Positions 55,787-64,000 of a stretch of DNA of 64,000 nt are shown in pieces. The DNA comes from Leidyana gryllorum EB-2025a (Eukaryota > Apicomplexa). The position numbers and the translations under genes were made by a program. The stretch is from positions 62,001 through 126,000 of the forward strand of contig JBLWGC010000126.1 of assembly GCA_048772705.1 (NCBI GenBank), in the 5' to 3' direction. Numbering within the stretch: position 1 is the stretch's first letter; each line of letters begins with the position of its first letter. The notes under the pieces were generated by a model that was given only the letters and a program-made list of their open reading frames with translations, ran no database searches and was not told the origin of the DNA.

Positions 55787-56650
55787 CTAATTCTCGGCAG
55801 CGCACATTTCTTCAACCCAATCGTACGTTTGTCGAATGTCACTCAGAACTTGAGCAATGCTCTGATCCTCGAAAACGCTCAATTGTTGTGCGCTCAAATC
55901 GCTCGCATCGCCCGTCACCAGAGGAACTTTCAGCGCAACGGCAGCTTTGAACACCGCCGCATGGGCAATGAGGTCGATAGGATACTGCAGCGCCAGCGGC
56001 CACCGGAAGAAGTCCAGAACAATGCCCAAAGCCGCACTGTGGACGGTGTCGTAGACCTCAGCAGACTGTTCAATCAGTGAGGGGAGGAGGTCATTTATAG
56101 CAAACGCAATGTTTGCAGGGAACAGTCGGTAGTCGGGATTGACTATCCGGAAGCTGACTGCTCGTAAGAGGAGCACCTCGTACAACTTTACATGTTCTCG
56201 CATGAGCGACAACTCTGCCCCTCCATCACGACAAGCCCACATTCCCGTAATCAATCCCGCTTCATGAGCGGGGTTCCGCGACTTTTCGACGGAGGTATTA
56301 CTGCTGTTAGCGGGGTCAACCGCAACTGGAAGTACAAGGGTAGCACCCTCACGTTGAGTGAGAAGGTAAATGCCTCTGACTATGTCACGGATTTTCGGCC
56401 CGTGACGGACGCCTTCGTGGTCCTCCAGATGTTTCCAAGCGAGCGAAAGACACGCAGCACAGAGACTTCTCCGTTCCGTGTAACGTGGACTGAAGACTTT
56501 CAGAGCCCGATGAAGCAAGCCCAGCGCCATGAAAATGGTGTTGAGTGTGAGATTACACCCCAATCCCAGCGAGATGAGGAAGTTTGAGGTACCGTATACC
56601 AGTCGGCGATGTGTCTTGGAGGTCGCCAGTAGCTCATCGGGCTTCATCAT
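55787..56650 (-). CDS. cyclin (L/K/T-like)
   Basis: Cyclin-box protein of 287 aa in one exon, starting [20 protein letters not shown]. The first cyclin fold is FLISLGLGCNLTLNTIFMAL, then FSPRYTERRSLCAACLSLAW and KHLED, typical of transcriptional cyclins. The second fold covers VKLYEVLLLRAVSFRIVNPD and the following helices to the end. Such cyclins activate CDKs acting on RNA polymerase II or splicing factors. The ATG (56650) lies inside the last codons of DPH5, so the two coding regions overlap by 17 nt in different frames. The second Met (56647) would still overlap. Confidence 0.8.
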   Translation of the reverse strand: MMKPDELLATSKTHRRLVYGTSNFLISLGLGCNLTLNTIFMALGLLHRALKVFSPRYTERRSLCAACLSLAWKHLEDHEGVRHGPKIRDIVRGIYLLTQREGATLVLPVAVDPANSSNTSVEKSRNPAHEAGLITGMWACRDGGAELSLMREHVKLYEVLLLRAVSFRIVNPDYRLFPANIAFAINDLLPSLIEQSAEVYDTVHSAALGIVLDFFRWPLALQYPIDLIAHAAVFKAAVALKVPLVTGDASDLSAQQLSVFEDQSIAQVLSDIRQTYDWVEEMCAAEN

Positions 56651-57561
56651 CAGAAAAAAAAATGCGATACATGGAATAGAACGCCTGCTCCATCTCATGC
56701 AAAGTCGGAGCACAGATGATGAGGGAATGTAAGGGACCGCCAAAGTCGGCGTCTTTCAACTCGGCCAGCGTCCCGCTAATGATCCGCTGTGTAGAGCTGC
56801 CCACTCTTGCAACGCCTATACCCTTGATGGATTCCGCACATACTGCACATACAACAACTATTTAACCACCAACCACCCAATTTGTGTCAAGACTCACCAT
56901 CATCGAACTCCAAAATCTGCTCCACCGCCTGGTTCACAGTCATGAAACGCGGGGGTTCGTAGACCCCATTTCGCTTCATCATGTTTTCGACCGTCTGCTC
57001 TTTGACCTTTATGTCCAGCAGCACTAATGTGTGCAAATCTGCCCGCTGATTCTCCAGAATCCGATCGACGAAACTCCTAGGCCGCCATTCCCCGTCGAAA
57101 AATGGAGCTGATACCGTCTGGCCAAACCGGTACAACTGGAGACCCGTACACCCGACCGCATTCATTATCGACGCGTTGTGAATCACTTCCACCTTGATCT
57201 TCATCTCCACTGCCCGCATGTACAGATCAGAGTGAGTTGTAGCCCCAAAGGGGTCGCCAACGACTAAAAACGCCACCTTCTCAGTGAGAGCCTCCTCCAG
57301 CATTCGATCGCACATCAATTCCACGGTTTCACGGTCCGCTTCTTGAATAGTCTTTCCGTACATCTCCTCCTGTGTAAACCGTTTTCCATATTACCCCCCC
57401 TGTTGCTCTGCTCATCTTACCAATTCAGACTTTTGCGAGTCAATCAATACCGACGTATATGTTTCCATATACACCTTGTCCGCGGCTGTCACAGCATTCA
57501 GCCCTTTCACCGTAATGTCATCCTTTCCGCCAAGCCCCAAGCCGATGAGATAGAGCGTCAT
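56634..57561 (-). CDS. DPH5: diphthine synthase DPH5
   Basis: SAM-dependent methyltransferase of diphthamide synthesis on eEF2, 273 aa. Exons 57421-57561, 56898-57369, 56634-56842, in phase. [20 protein letters not shown] is the conserved start (typical DPH5 reads GLGLG.EKDIT). [88 protein letters not shown] and [11 protein letters not shown] follow in order. Length is close to the family (about 280). The C-terminal SDDEAR* overlaps the cyclin start. Confidence 0.96.
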
Positions 57562-57599
57562 TCCTACAAAATATTTCCTAAGGAAATTATTTTCCCGCT

Positions 57600-58322
57600 T
57601 CACTCCTCCCCCATATCTGCTCCGTCCATGAAGGCATCTTCCGCATCCTCGGCAGCATAATGATCAACGCCGTAATCATCGCCACCGAAGTCCTCTTCCT
57701 CTTCAGGCACGTCTTCTTCCTCTGCGTATCAACATTCACGCTGCGATCACGCTCCTTTCAGAACACTCACCCCCAATGTCATTATCTTCAGTGTCGCCAC
57801 CAATACCCCCTTGCTTCTCTCTCTTCTCCAGATCAGCCCAATTGAAAGCTTTTTTGGAACCACCCAGCCCTTGACGAGCCCTTGGTCGGAAAGTGCGAGC
57901 CAATAGTTCACTAGGAAAGTATTCAGGTCCTGACAGAAACACCGCCGTAGAAAAGTGCGCTCCAGTCCCAGTCTTACCTATGGCATCCACAATTGTTCGC
58001 TTCTGTACATTAGGATCGCGAACATCAGCTTCAAATTGATCGTAGTACGTTTCCATGATCCTTTCAGACGGTGCGTCATGGATAAAGAACTCAGACTCAT
58101 TCCAATGGCGCCGCAGATAGCGGCTGTACACGATCAGCTTGCGGTCCTCATCAGTTAACTCGGGCTTGACTTCACAATTTGGATTGTAGATAAAGGTGTC
58201 AATGGGACGGAGTGGTTGTCCTGCTCAGACGTCAGTCCAAGTCCCAACAACACGAACTTACTCTCAGTACTGAAACCACCCCCGAAACCGCCGCGACCAC
58301 GCCCTCTGCCACGGCCCCGCAT
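57600..58322 (-). CDS. RNA polymerase III subunit RPC7/Rpc31-like
   Basis: 210 aa. Three exons keep phase: 58262-58322, 57771-58220, 57600-57721. MRGRGRGRGRGGFGGGFSTE is the Gly/Arg start typical of RPC7. LRPIDTFIYNPNCEVKPELT and LRRHWNESEFFIHDAPSERI fit its middle, with a DYxDxF-like YYDQFEADVRDP segment. KAFNWADLEKREKQ leads to a Glu/Asp-rich tail (EEEDVPEEEEDFGGDD). The same organisation (Gly-rich start, LEKKE helix, acidic tail) defines the RPC7 family. Identity is low, so the call is probable rather than certain. Confidence 0.7.
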
Positions 58323-58357
58323 TAGCTCAAAAAAGAGTGTGCACACGATTTTTGCCG

Positions 58358-59003
58358 ATGCTGCGATGGAGCCTCGGCGTGCTCAGTATTACTGCCAAAT
58401 CAATACCAACCGACTTCCAATCCCTGATAGATCTTGGACACAAAGAACTTGATCGAATAACCACACATCACAATGCCTTCGTGGTATGTGTGTGCTGAGA
58501 GCGTGCAGCACATGATAAGTGCAGAAAGCGTTACATGAGACTTTGCGCGATGTTCCTGAGAACGATGAGCTCTTGAAGGCGCTACCCGCTCGTTTTTCGC
58601 AGCTCAAATGGGGATCAGTAGATCAAATGCTAATGAACCAGGCGCTCTACGACACCGAAGCATTACGAACCCCACCAGGTAGGAGCGTACATGCTTAGTT
58701 TGTGTTGGAAACTCTCATTACTCGTAGAAATGAATGTGGTAAGTACGGCCAGATTTCCTTTTTCGGCCACCCATGGTCGTTAGGAGGTTGTGAGCGACAT
58801 TGACCGATGGCTCCATGACAGCCACTCATCCGACGCGCTGGAGCCGTTGTGGCCAGGTGCGGAAGCCACTGTACTCCATCCCGATGTTCCGGTTTTCGAT
58901 CAAGAACTCGAAGACATTCTAGTAAGTGTTCTTAGTCGATAAGTGAAAAGGCGAGCCTCAGAATCGTATCGAAACCATCGAACGTTTAGCGAAAGGGAAA
59001 TGA
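58358..59003 (+). CDS. small orphan protein with microexon
   Basis: 156 aa. Five phase-consistent exons: 58358-58483, 58525-58678, 58728-58738 (11 nt), 58784-58921, 58962-59003. Product begins MLRWSLGVLSITAKSIPTDF, then helical LIDLGHKELDRITTHHNAFV and LHETLRDVPENDELLKAL, a spacer, and a terminal helix ELEDILNRIETIERLAKGK. It looks like a small helical complex subunit; no family recognised. The first ~14 residues are hydrophobic and could be a weak signal. The start lies 35 bp from the divergent RPC7-like start. Confidence 0.6.
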
Positions 59004-59151
59004 AAAAGAGACACGGAAAGCCCCAATCATGTCCCAGATGGTCTGTGCTATTTCTAACGCACCTCGATATTAGGTGCAACACCTGTTCAAGTAGTTAGTT
59101 CTCTTAGTGTGCTAAGTGCACACCTTTTAGCCCCTGTTGGTCTCTTAATAC

Positions 59152-59764
59152 ATGCCCACAACAATGAAGGCTGGTGACACCTCTGCTGACGTAAGGTCGC
59201 TATCATGTTCATTCAAGCTCTCTCAGGCCCCTAACTGTGCCCCCACACTGTGCGCAGCTGGTTGCGGGTTCTACGGATCCGCATCCACCCGGAATCTATG
59301 TTCCAAATGTTACAAAGAGCAGGTGTCTCGTGGTAAGGCCAATTTGATCACTTGCGACACTCTCCGCAGAGAAGCAGTCCGATGTAATCGCCCCTGAAGT
59401 TCCGCCAGTAACTCCCCTGCCGAACTCAGCTGAACCTGCTCCAAAGCTTGAGCAAGTCGCTGCAGCCAAAGAGGAGCTTCAAAGAAAATCGGAACCTGCC
59501 TCCGAGGTGGGAAAGCAGGTGAGTCGCTTGGGAGAAGCACTTTTTGACTACTGAGGACAGGAGGAGCGCGTCCCAGGTCGTTGCTGCGCTTGCAATAGAA
59601 GAATTGGATTGTTGGGCTTCCCTTGTCGCTGTGGCCGCAGCTTCTGCGCACAGCATCGATATCCCGATTCCCACAATTGTGATTTTGACTTTGGCACGTA
59701 CGAGAGAGGTCGTTTGGCCAGGTCAAATCCGAAATTAGTGGCGGAAAAGCTGGAGAGGATATGA
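59152..59764 (+). CDS. A20/AN1 zinc-finger protein (ZFAND5/SAP-like)
   Basis: Stress-associated zinc-finger protein, about 145 aa in four short exons. The A20 finger is [20 protein letters not shown] then CYKE; the AN1 finger is [20 protein letters not shown] then [14 protein letters not shown]. The end [12 protein letters not shown] is the standard ZFAND/SAP C-terminus. Introns near 59191-59226, 59333-59370 and 59521-59562 are 36-42 nt and split the two domains from the Pro/Glu linker. Family members bind ubiquitin chains and shuttle cargo to the proteasome or shape stress responses. Confidence 0.92.
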
Positions 59765-59814
59765 TCGAGAATTAGCTAGGTTACCCCGATTTGCAACTGT
59801 ATTGGGTTTCATGC

Positions 59815-59828
59815 GCACACACGTGTGC
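59815..59828. repeat. (CA)n-CG-(TG)n palindrome upstream of cystinosin
   Basis: GCACACACGTGTGC with the perfect 10-bp core at 59818-59827, 42 nt upstream of the cystinosin start used here. Confidence 0.75.
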
Positions 59829-59869
59829 TCCAATGGAGACAGTCAGAATTGGAATGTCACGATTGTCGG

Positions 59870-60860
59870 ATGGGAGTAGAAGCAATAGACGCTCAGCAAG
59901 CTGTTAGATCCGTGGGCCTGGTCTATGTAGCCCATGTCTTCGGATGGATATATTTCCTGGCCTGGACCTTGTCTTTCTATCCCCAGATAATCGTTAACTT
60001 CAAGAATCGGAGTACCGAAGGCTTATCATATGACTTTGCGACGTACAACTTGATCGGCTTTTTCTCATACTGCGTGTATGCGATCGTCCGATTCGTTACA
60101 CAGCAGCGCTACGACTTGCCGCGAGCCGTAGAGATTCAAGACCTTTGCTTCGCCCTCCACGCCTTCGCTCTGTGCATACTGTTGGCTATCCAGATCGCAT
60201 CGTACGATCGACACGCAAAGCACCGCTTCTCTCAGATATGTGTAGTGTCGACCTCTTTATGTGTCCTCCTTTACGTACTTCATGCCCTTCTGGTTATCTT
60301 CGGGTTTCAGATGATCACAGCTCATCCTGGAGATTCCAGAGGTAGGCAACTCTTCAACTGGATAGTAAATGTTTCAATGATGCAATCACAGCTCATTATG
60401 CTTTCTCCTGGTGGACCCTGACGGAATTTGCTGCAACTGTAAAGATAGTTGTAACACTGGTCAAGTATTTTCCCCAGATTCATCTCAACTATCTGCGTAA
60501 AATGACGAGGGGAATGGCGGTCTGGCAGTTCAACTTGGATGCTGTCGGAGGGGTGCTCTCATTGGCTCAAAACGGCATCGAAGCTATCAACTACCGTGAC
60601 ATCACCTTCATCACAGGTGATCATCCATGAAATATGTCCTCAAATTTCTGCACGCAGGTAATTACCCCAAGGTCTTTATCGGACTGATTGGGCTGACATA
60701 CGACGCGATAATACTGCTTCAACATTACGTAATCTATCGTGCGAACAATCGGGGTGCTCAGACACTAGCTGCAGTTTCGCGGAAAGACACCACCACTCAG
60801 CATTCGATGCCCTCATTTGAGCTTACTTTTAATCCAACGGATCTCGAGACATCCGATTAG
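59870..60860 (+). CDS. cystinosin-like lysosomal cystine transporter
   Basis: 299 aa, exons 59870-60341, 60392-60616, 60658-60860 in phase. PQ-loop repeat 1: FLAWTLSFYPQIIVNFKNRS then TEGLSYDFATYNLIGF. Repeat 2: VTLVKYFPQIHLNYLRKMTR with the Asp-containing LDAVGGVLSLAQNGI. About seven hydrophobic segments follow from residue 15. Both PQ loops and the intervening tract match cystinosin (CTNS), the proton-coupled cystine exporter. The start chosen leaves no room for the N-terminal lumenal domain of animal cystinosins; either it is absent or an upstream exon exists. Stop at 60858-60860. Confidence 0.9.
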
Positions 60861-60888
60861 ATGAGGAATGTCAATTAGATGACGGGTT

Positions 60889-63246
60889 TTAGCGATCGGT
60901 CTTGGATGTTGAAGGTGATGGAAACATTGTCCAGGTACGTGGCGAGGTTCTGCCGCGGCTCAAAGGAGCACGATAACTCGAAACCTCCCGACGCATACGG
61001 AAAAGATGATCCACTACACCATCTATTGTGCGTAAATGGCTCATCCGAATGTCTTCCACGGCTGCGATGTCATCTCCCGGTGGTCGAAGGTCGGTGCCGC
61101 TTGCAACAGCTGTTTGACAACCATGGTCGAAAGGCCTCAGACTGAACGAAGGGTTTTGAGCGAATTTCTGCTTGGTGACCTCCATCAGAAGCTTCGGACT
61201 ATACTCGAGTTCAGCAAACTCCGCTGTACTGCAGCACAGGTGGTCAATCTGCACAAACACTGATGTGTGGCTCACTTTGCTATTTCTGTGCCGTATATAC
61301 ACATGAACTCCAAACACTTTTGCTTCAAGAAATGACTGTTAAACTTATCCGCTTGTCTTAATAAGGCGCACACATTCAACGCTGTGATTATTGCGATCAA
61401 GTAATGTTCACAAGTCTCTTTGAGGCCGTCGATTGAGAATGCATCAGCCGCGGCCAGCACTTCCAGCATTGATCCATACTCTTCAGGCGTAATCGATGGC
61501 GGATTGATTGTGCCTGAGTACAAGAACTCCAGCACAAGAGTAAAGACAGGAGCCGACCATTCGGGCATCGAAATCTGTCAAGAACAATACGTCTGAGGTG
61601 TATTGTTGGCACCTACCTCACTCATCTCGCTCTCTTTGAATGACGAGAACATCCGCTGAAAGTACTTGGACTGTGCCGATAAGATGCATCTATGGGCGTG
61701 TATTTTCTGCCCTCCTGCCACAGTGCTGAAGCGTAAAAGGCACCATTTATTGGAACAAGGTCAGTTAAAACTCACAATACAACATCTGAATGATTTTTCT
61801 CCCCAACTAGTCGCTTCATTCGCCTCGCGAAGTCGCGATACTAAATTCATTGATCCAGCACACCGCACTTGCAGCCTTACCGTTCCGTGACGATGATCCA
61901 TGACTGCTGGACATTTGCGAAGATCGATCACCCAGCAGTCATTGTACCATACGCTGCCATCGAAACCCCCGACGATAAAGACATACCACGGAGGAATCAA
62001 AGTGGCTCCGTGACGTTGTCTGCCCTCGGAAATTCCAGTGATCTCTGTGAACCTAAGCACAAGAACGTCGTAAATGATTGCAGCACGATCGAGAACATAC
62101 CGGCTCCACTTGCATCGAACAGTGTCGAACAAGAATACCGTATTGCTCCGTTTCTTGTCGCCACTGGCCCCTCCGAACACAATCAGATGGTCTTCGACCA
62201 GATGAGTGCTGTGACCTCGGACGATGGGCGGATTCACTCCCACAGTGTTAATCGCTTCCCAAGTACAGGACTTGGTATCAAAGCACATGAAGTCTGGCTG
62301 CGAGGAGGTGTTGAAGCCACCTAAAAGATAAAGGTAGTCGCCGACGACTGTCATGGTGTGAGCATTGCGAGCCTGCCAAAAGCCCTATGCATGGAAATCA
62401 GCAATGGCTGGTCCGCTTACGATGGGCTTCGGTCCTCGACACTTGGGTTGACTCCATTCATTGGTTTCCAGATCAAAGACATTCATGTCATTTGTTGCCA
62501 TCTTCCCGTCGAAGCCTCCGAACATATACAGACGATTGCCAACACAGGAGAGAGTATGGCATGCTCGAGGACCTGGGACCTGATAAGCGCGAGTATAGCC
62601 ACCTCCCCTCGCGTCCTGCCTACCTGTCCTACAGCACCCGGTCGAGTCCAGGTCAAGTTGAGTGATGACGGGTCAGTGGTGCTGGACAGAATGAGAGGGC
62701 TAAGGTCGATATAGTATAAATCATTCAGCCAAGTTGCGCCGGTATGTCCACCATGGATATAGAGACGATGGCACCAAACGGCGGACGCGTGCTGATGCCC
62801 AAAATCAGTGGGTGAAAAAGCGATTGACGTCAGTCACGTACGTTGTTGCGACCAGTTGGAGTATTCAGAGTCTTGACCTCCATCCATGTGTTTCCACGCA
62901 AATCTAGAACATATAGTTCATTGAAAGCCTCCACGCCGTTCCATCCGCCAAACACCACAACGTGATGGCTTCCGATGAAGTCACATGTATGCGCGGCCCG
63001 TTCACTGAAAGGGTTCTGGACTTGCAGGAGACGTCCTGTATCATTCGGTGGAGCAGCATTTTCTCTATCCTGAGCCTCCCAGATGAAAGTACTCTCCTCA
63101 AAGGATCGGAGTTTCGGAGCGCCGGTAAGCACGTCCGACCTCCCAGTCGGGCTTTGAAAAGAGGCCGTATCCTCATCTCCAACCTCTGGCCCATTTGGGC
63201 GTCCTAAGATATGCGAACTCACAGGTAGATCCTCCCTGTTTTCCAT
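60889..63246 (-). CDS. kelch-BTB protein (LZTR1-like domain order)
   Basis: Kelch propeller followed by a C-terminal BTB-BACK region. At least six kelch blades: VVVFGGWNGVEAFNELYVLD, LYIHGGHTGATWLNDLYYID, LYMFGGFDGKMATNDMNVFD, LYLLGGFNTSSQPDFMCFD, LIVFGGASGDKKRSNTVFLF and VFIVGGFDGSVWYNDCWVID. After an intron the BTB begins NHSDVVFTVAGGQKIHAHRC, ILSAQSKYFQRMFSSFKESE, and continues into LVLEFLYSG, with helices of the BACK type to KFAQNPSFSLRPF. Kelch before BTB is the LZTR1 order (kelch-BTB-BTB), opposite to most KLHL proteins; such proteins are CUL3 adaptors. Start at 63246 (MENREDLPVSS). Some junctions between blades were not fixed exactly. Confidence 0.85.
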
Positions 63247-63395
63247 GGTGTTGAATGTGTGTGCACACGATCTGACTGCGACTTAGGCCGGCACGGTGCA
63301 TAGTGAGGTAGCATCGTCAACATGAAATAGGCAGACTTGTCGAAATAGCCCAGGGGGAAGGTTGTTGGTGCAAAATTCGCAATAAGTGATGCATT

Positions 63396-63605
63396 ATGTC
63401 TGAGCAACAGTCAAGTGGGGTCGAAAGAGCGGGCGAGGGAACTGAGGCGTTGCAGAATCAATTACAAGGTGAGCTCGTCAATGACAGTCACGAGGCTGCC
63501 TCAGCCATACAACGGCGCGTAACGCAACTGCGGGGCGAAGTTGAGGCATTGGAGTGTGAGAACGCCGATCTGGAAGTTCAGCTAGCCAACATTCACGTTG
63601 CCTAA
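63396..63605 (+). CDS. small coiled-coil protein
   Basis: 69 aa (or 57 if a possible 36-nt in-frame intron at about 63467-63502 is removed). MSEQQSSGVERAGEGTEAL leads into a heptad helix (RRVTQLRGEVEALECENADL). Not recognised; size and heptads resemble small tethering or prefoldin-like subunits. Its stop is 14 bp before the DBR1 start. Confidence 0.5.
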   Translation: MSEQQSSGVERAGEGTEALQNQLQGELVNDSHEAASAIQRRVTQLRGEVEALECENADLEVQLANIHVA

Positions 63606-63619
63606 AATTCGTTTGGAGG

Positions 63620-64000
63620 ATGGTTTCCGTGGTAAGGCTGAGTTGAATTCCGTTCAGCAGACTTGGCAGATAGCAACGCAGGGGTGCGTTCACGGAGACC
63701 TCGACCGATGCTACGAGGCCGTGAAAACACACGCAGAAGAGACTGGGGACGAAATCAAGTTGGTGGTGTGGAGTGGGGATGTACAGGTGAGGATATGACG
63801 GCTTGCTATCCTTATGATGTTTGACAGTCTGCCCGGAATGCGCAGGATTTGGAGAGCTTGGCTTGTCCTCCTAAGTATCGTCAACTAAAAGACTTCCACG
63901 AGTACTACGAAGGTACCAAAACTGCCCCATATCTGACTGTCTTTACCGGAGGCAATCACGAGGCGTCCTCGTACATAGACCGTTTGTAAGGCTTGAAAAG
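63620..64000 (+). CDS. DBR1: lariat debranching enzyme DBR1, partial at window end
   Basis: N-terminal part of the RNA lariat debranching phosphoesterase. It starts ATGGTTTCCGTG (63620-63631), intron 63632-63670, then the motif IATQGCVHGDLDRCYEAVKT, VVWSGDVQ, an intron, then LACPPKYRQLKDFHEYYEGT and TVFTGGNHEAS, the conserved metal-binding GNHE. The HGDLD His and GD motif are catalytic-site residues. The CDS continues beyond the window after a donor (TTTgtaagg) near 63986. DBR1 recycles intron lariats, a job suited to so intron-rich a genome. Confidence 0.9.

Noticed and set aside
1-64000. Transposons, retroelements, viral remnants, CRISPR arrays, rRNA and tRNA genes
   Set aside because: No terminal repeats, transposase or polymerase motifs, repeat-spacer arrays or RNA-gene signatures were seen. 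The palindrome copies lack shared flanks and target-site duplications, so they do not look like intron-creating mobile elements.

Overview
This is nuclear DNA from a gene-dense, intron-rich protist. The evidence is a set of eukaryotic housekeeping genes (eL21, MAGO, eIF3b, ARL1, DPH5, TFIIIC5, a Pol III RPC7-like subunit, a cohesin SA/SCC3-like subunit, DBR1, UNC50, cystinosin) cut by many short GT-AG introns, mostly 36-60 nt. The best guess is an alveolate, probably a Perkinsus-type perkinsozoan. The reasons are a secreted subtilase with EGF modules and the NGIDDDGNGYVDD loop, an AGC kinase with a PKA-type tail, SPX-VTC and UNC93/DUF895 proteins, balanced GC, and packing so tight that neighbouring coding regions touch or overlap. 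The organism call is inference. No mobile element, viral remnant, tRNA, rRNA or CRISPR array was seen.

Layout, 0-23 kb: subtilase (-), histidine acid phosphatase (-), eL21 (+), ARP4-like actin-related protein (+), five-pass prominin-like membrane protein (-), UNC93/DUF895 transporter-like protein (-), MAGO (-, six short exons), PKA-like kinase (-), SPX-VTC protein (-), a 924-aa orphan (-) and a GAF-domain free-methionine-sulfoxide-reductase-like protein (-). 23-40 kb: TMCO4/DUF726 hydrolase (+), a secreted orphan (-), UNC50 (+), a coiled-coil protein (-), a DHHC palmitoyltransferase (+), a Cys-rich zinc-binding orphan (-), two further orphans (-), eIF3b (+) and a His/Pro-rich protein (+). 40-53 kb: a C2HC zinc finger (+), ARL1 (-), an LRAT-domain protein (+), two small orphans (+), SA/SCC3-like cohesin subunit (+), an orphan (-) and TFIIIC5 (+). 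53-64 kb: a disordered protein (+), a four-pass membrane protein (-), a cyclin (-), DPH5 (-), RPC7-like (-), a small orphan (+), an A20/AN1 zinc finger (+), cystinosin (+), a kelch-BTB protein (-), a small coiled-coil protein (+) and the start of DBR1 (+).

There is no operon-like functional cluster. What unites the region is architecture. Divergent start codons lie 10-60 bp apart, convergent genes share stop-codon bases, and one tandem pair (DPH5/cyclin) overlaps in coding sequence. A palindrome built as (CA)n-CG-(TG)n recurs in introns and just upstream of starts. Exon boundaries below come from reading splice signals together with reading phase and family conservation; no transcript data were available.
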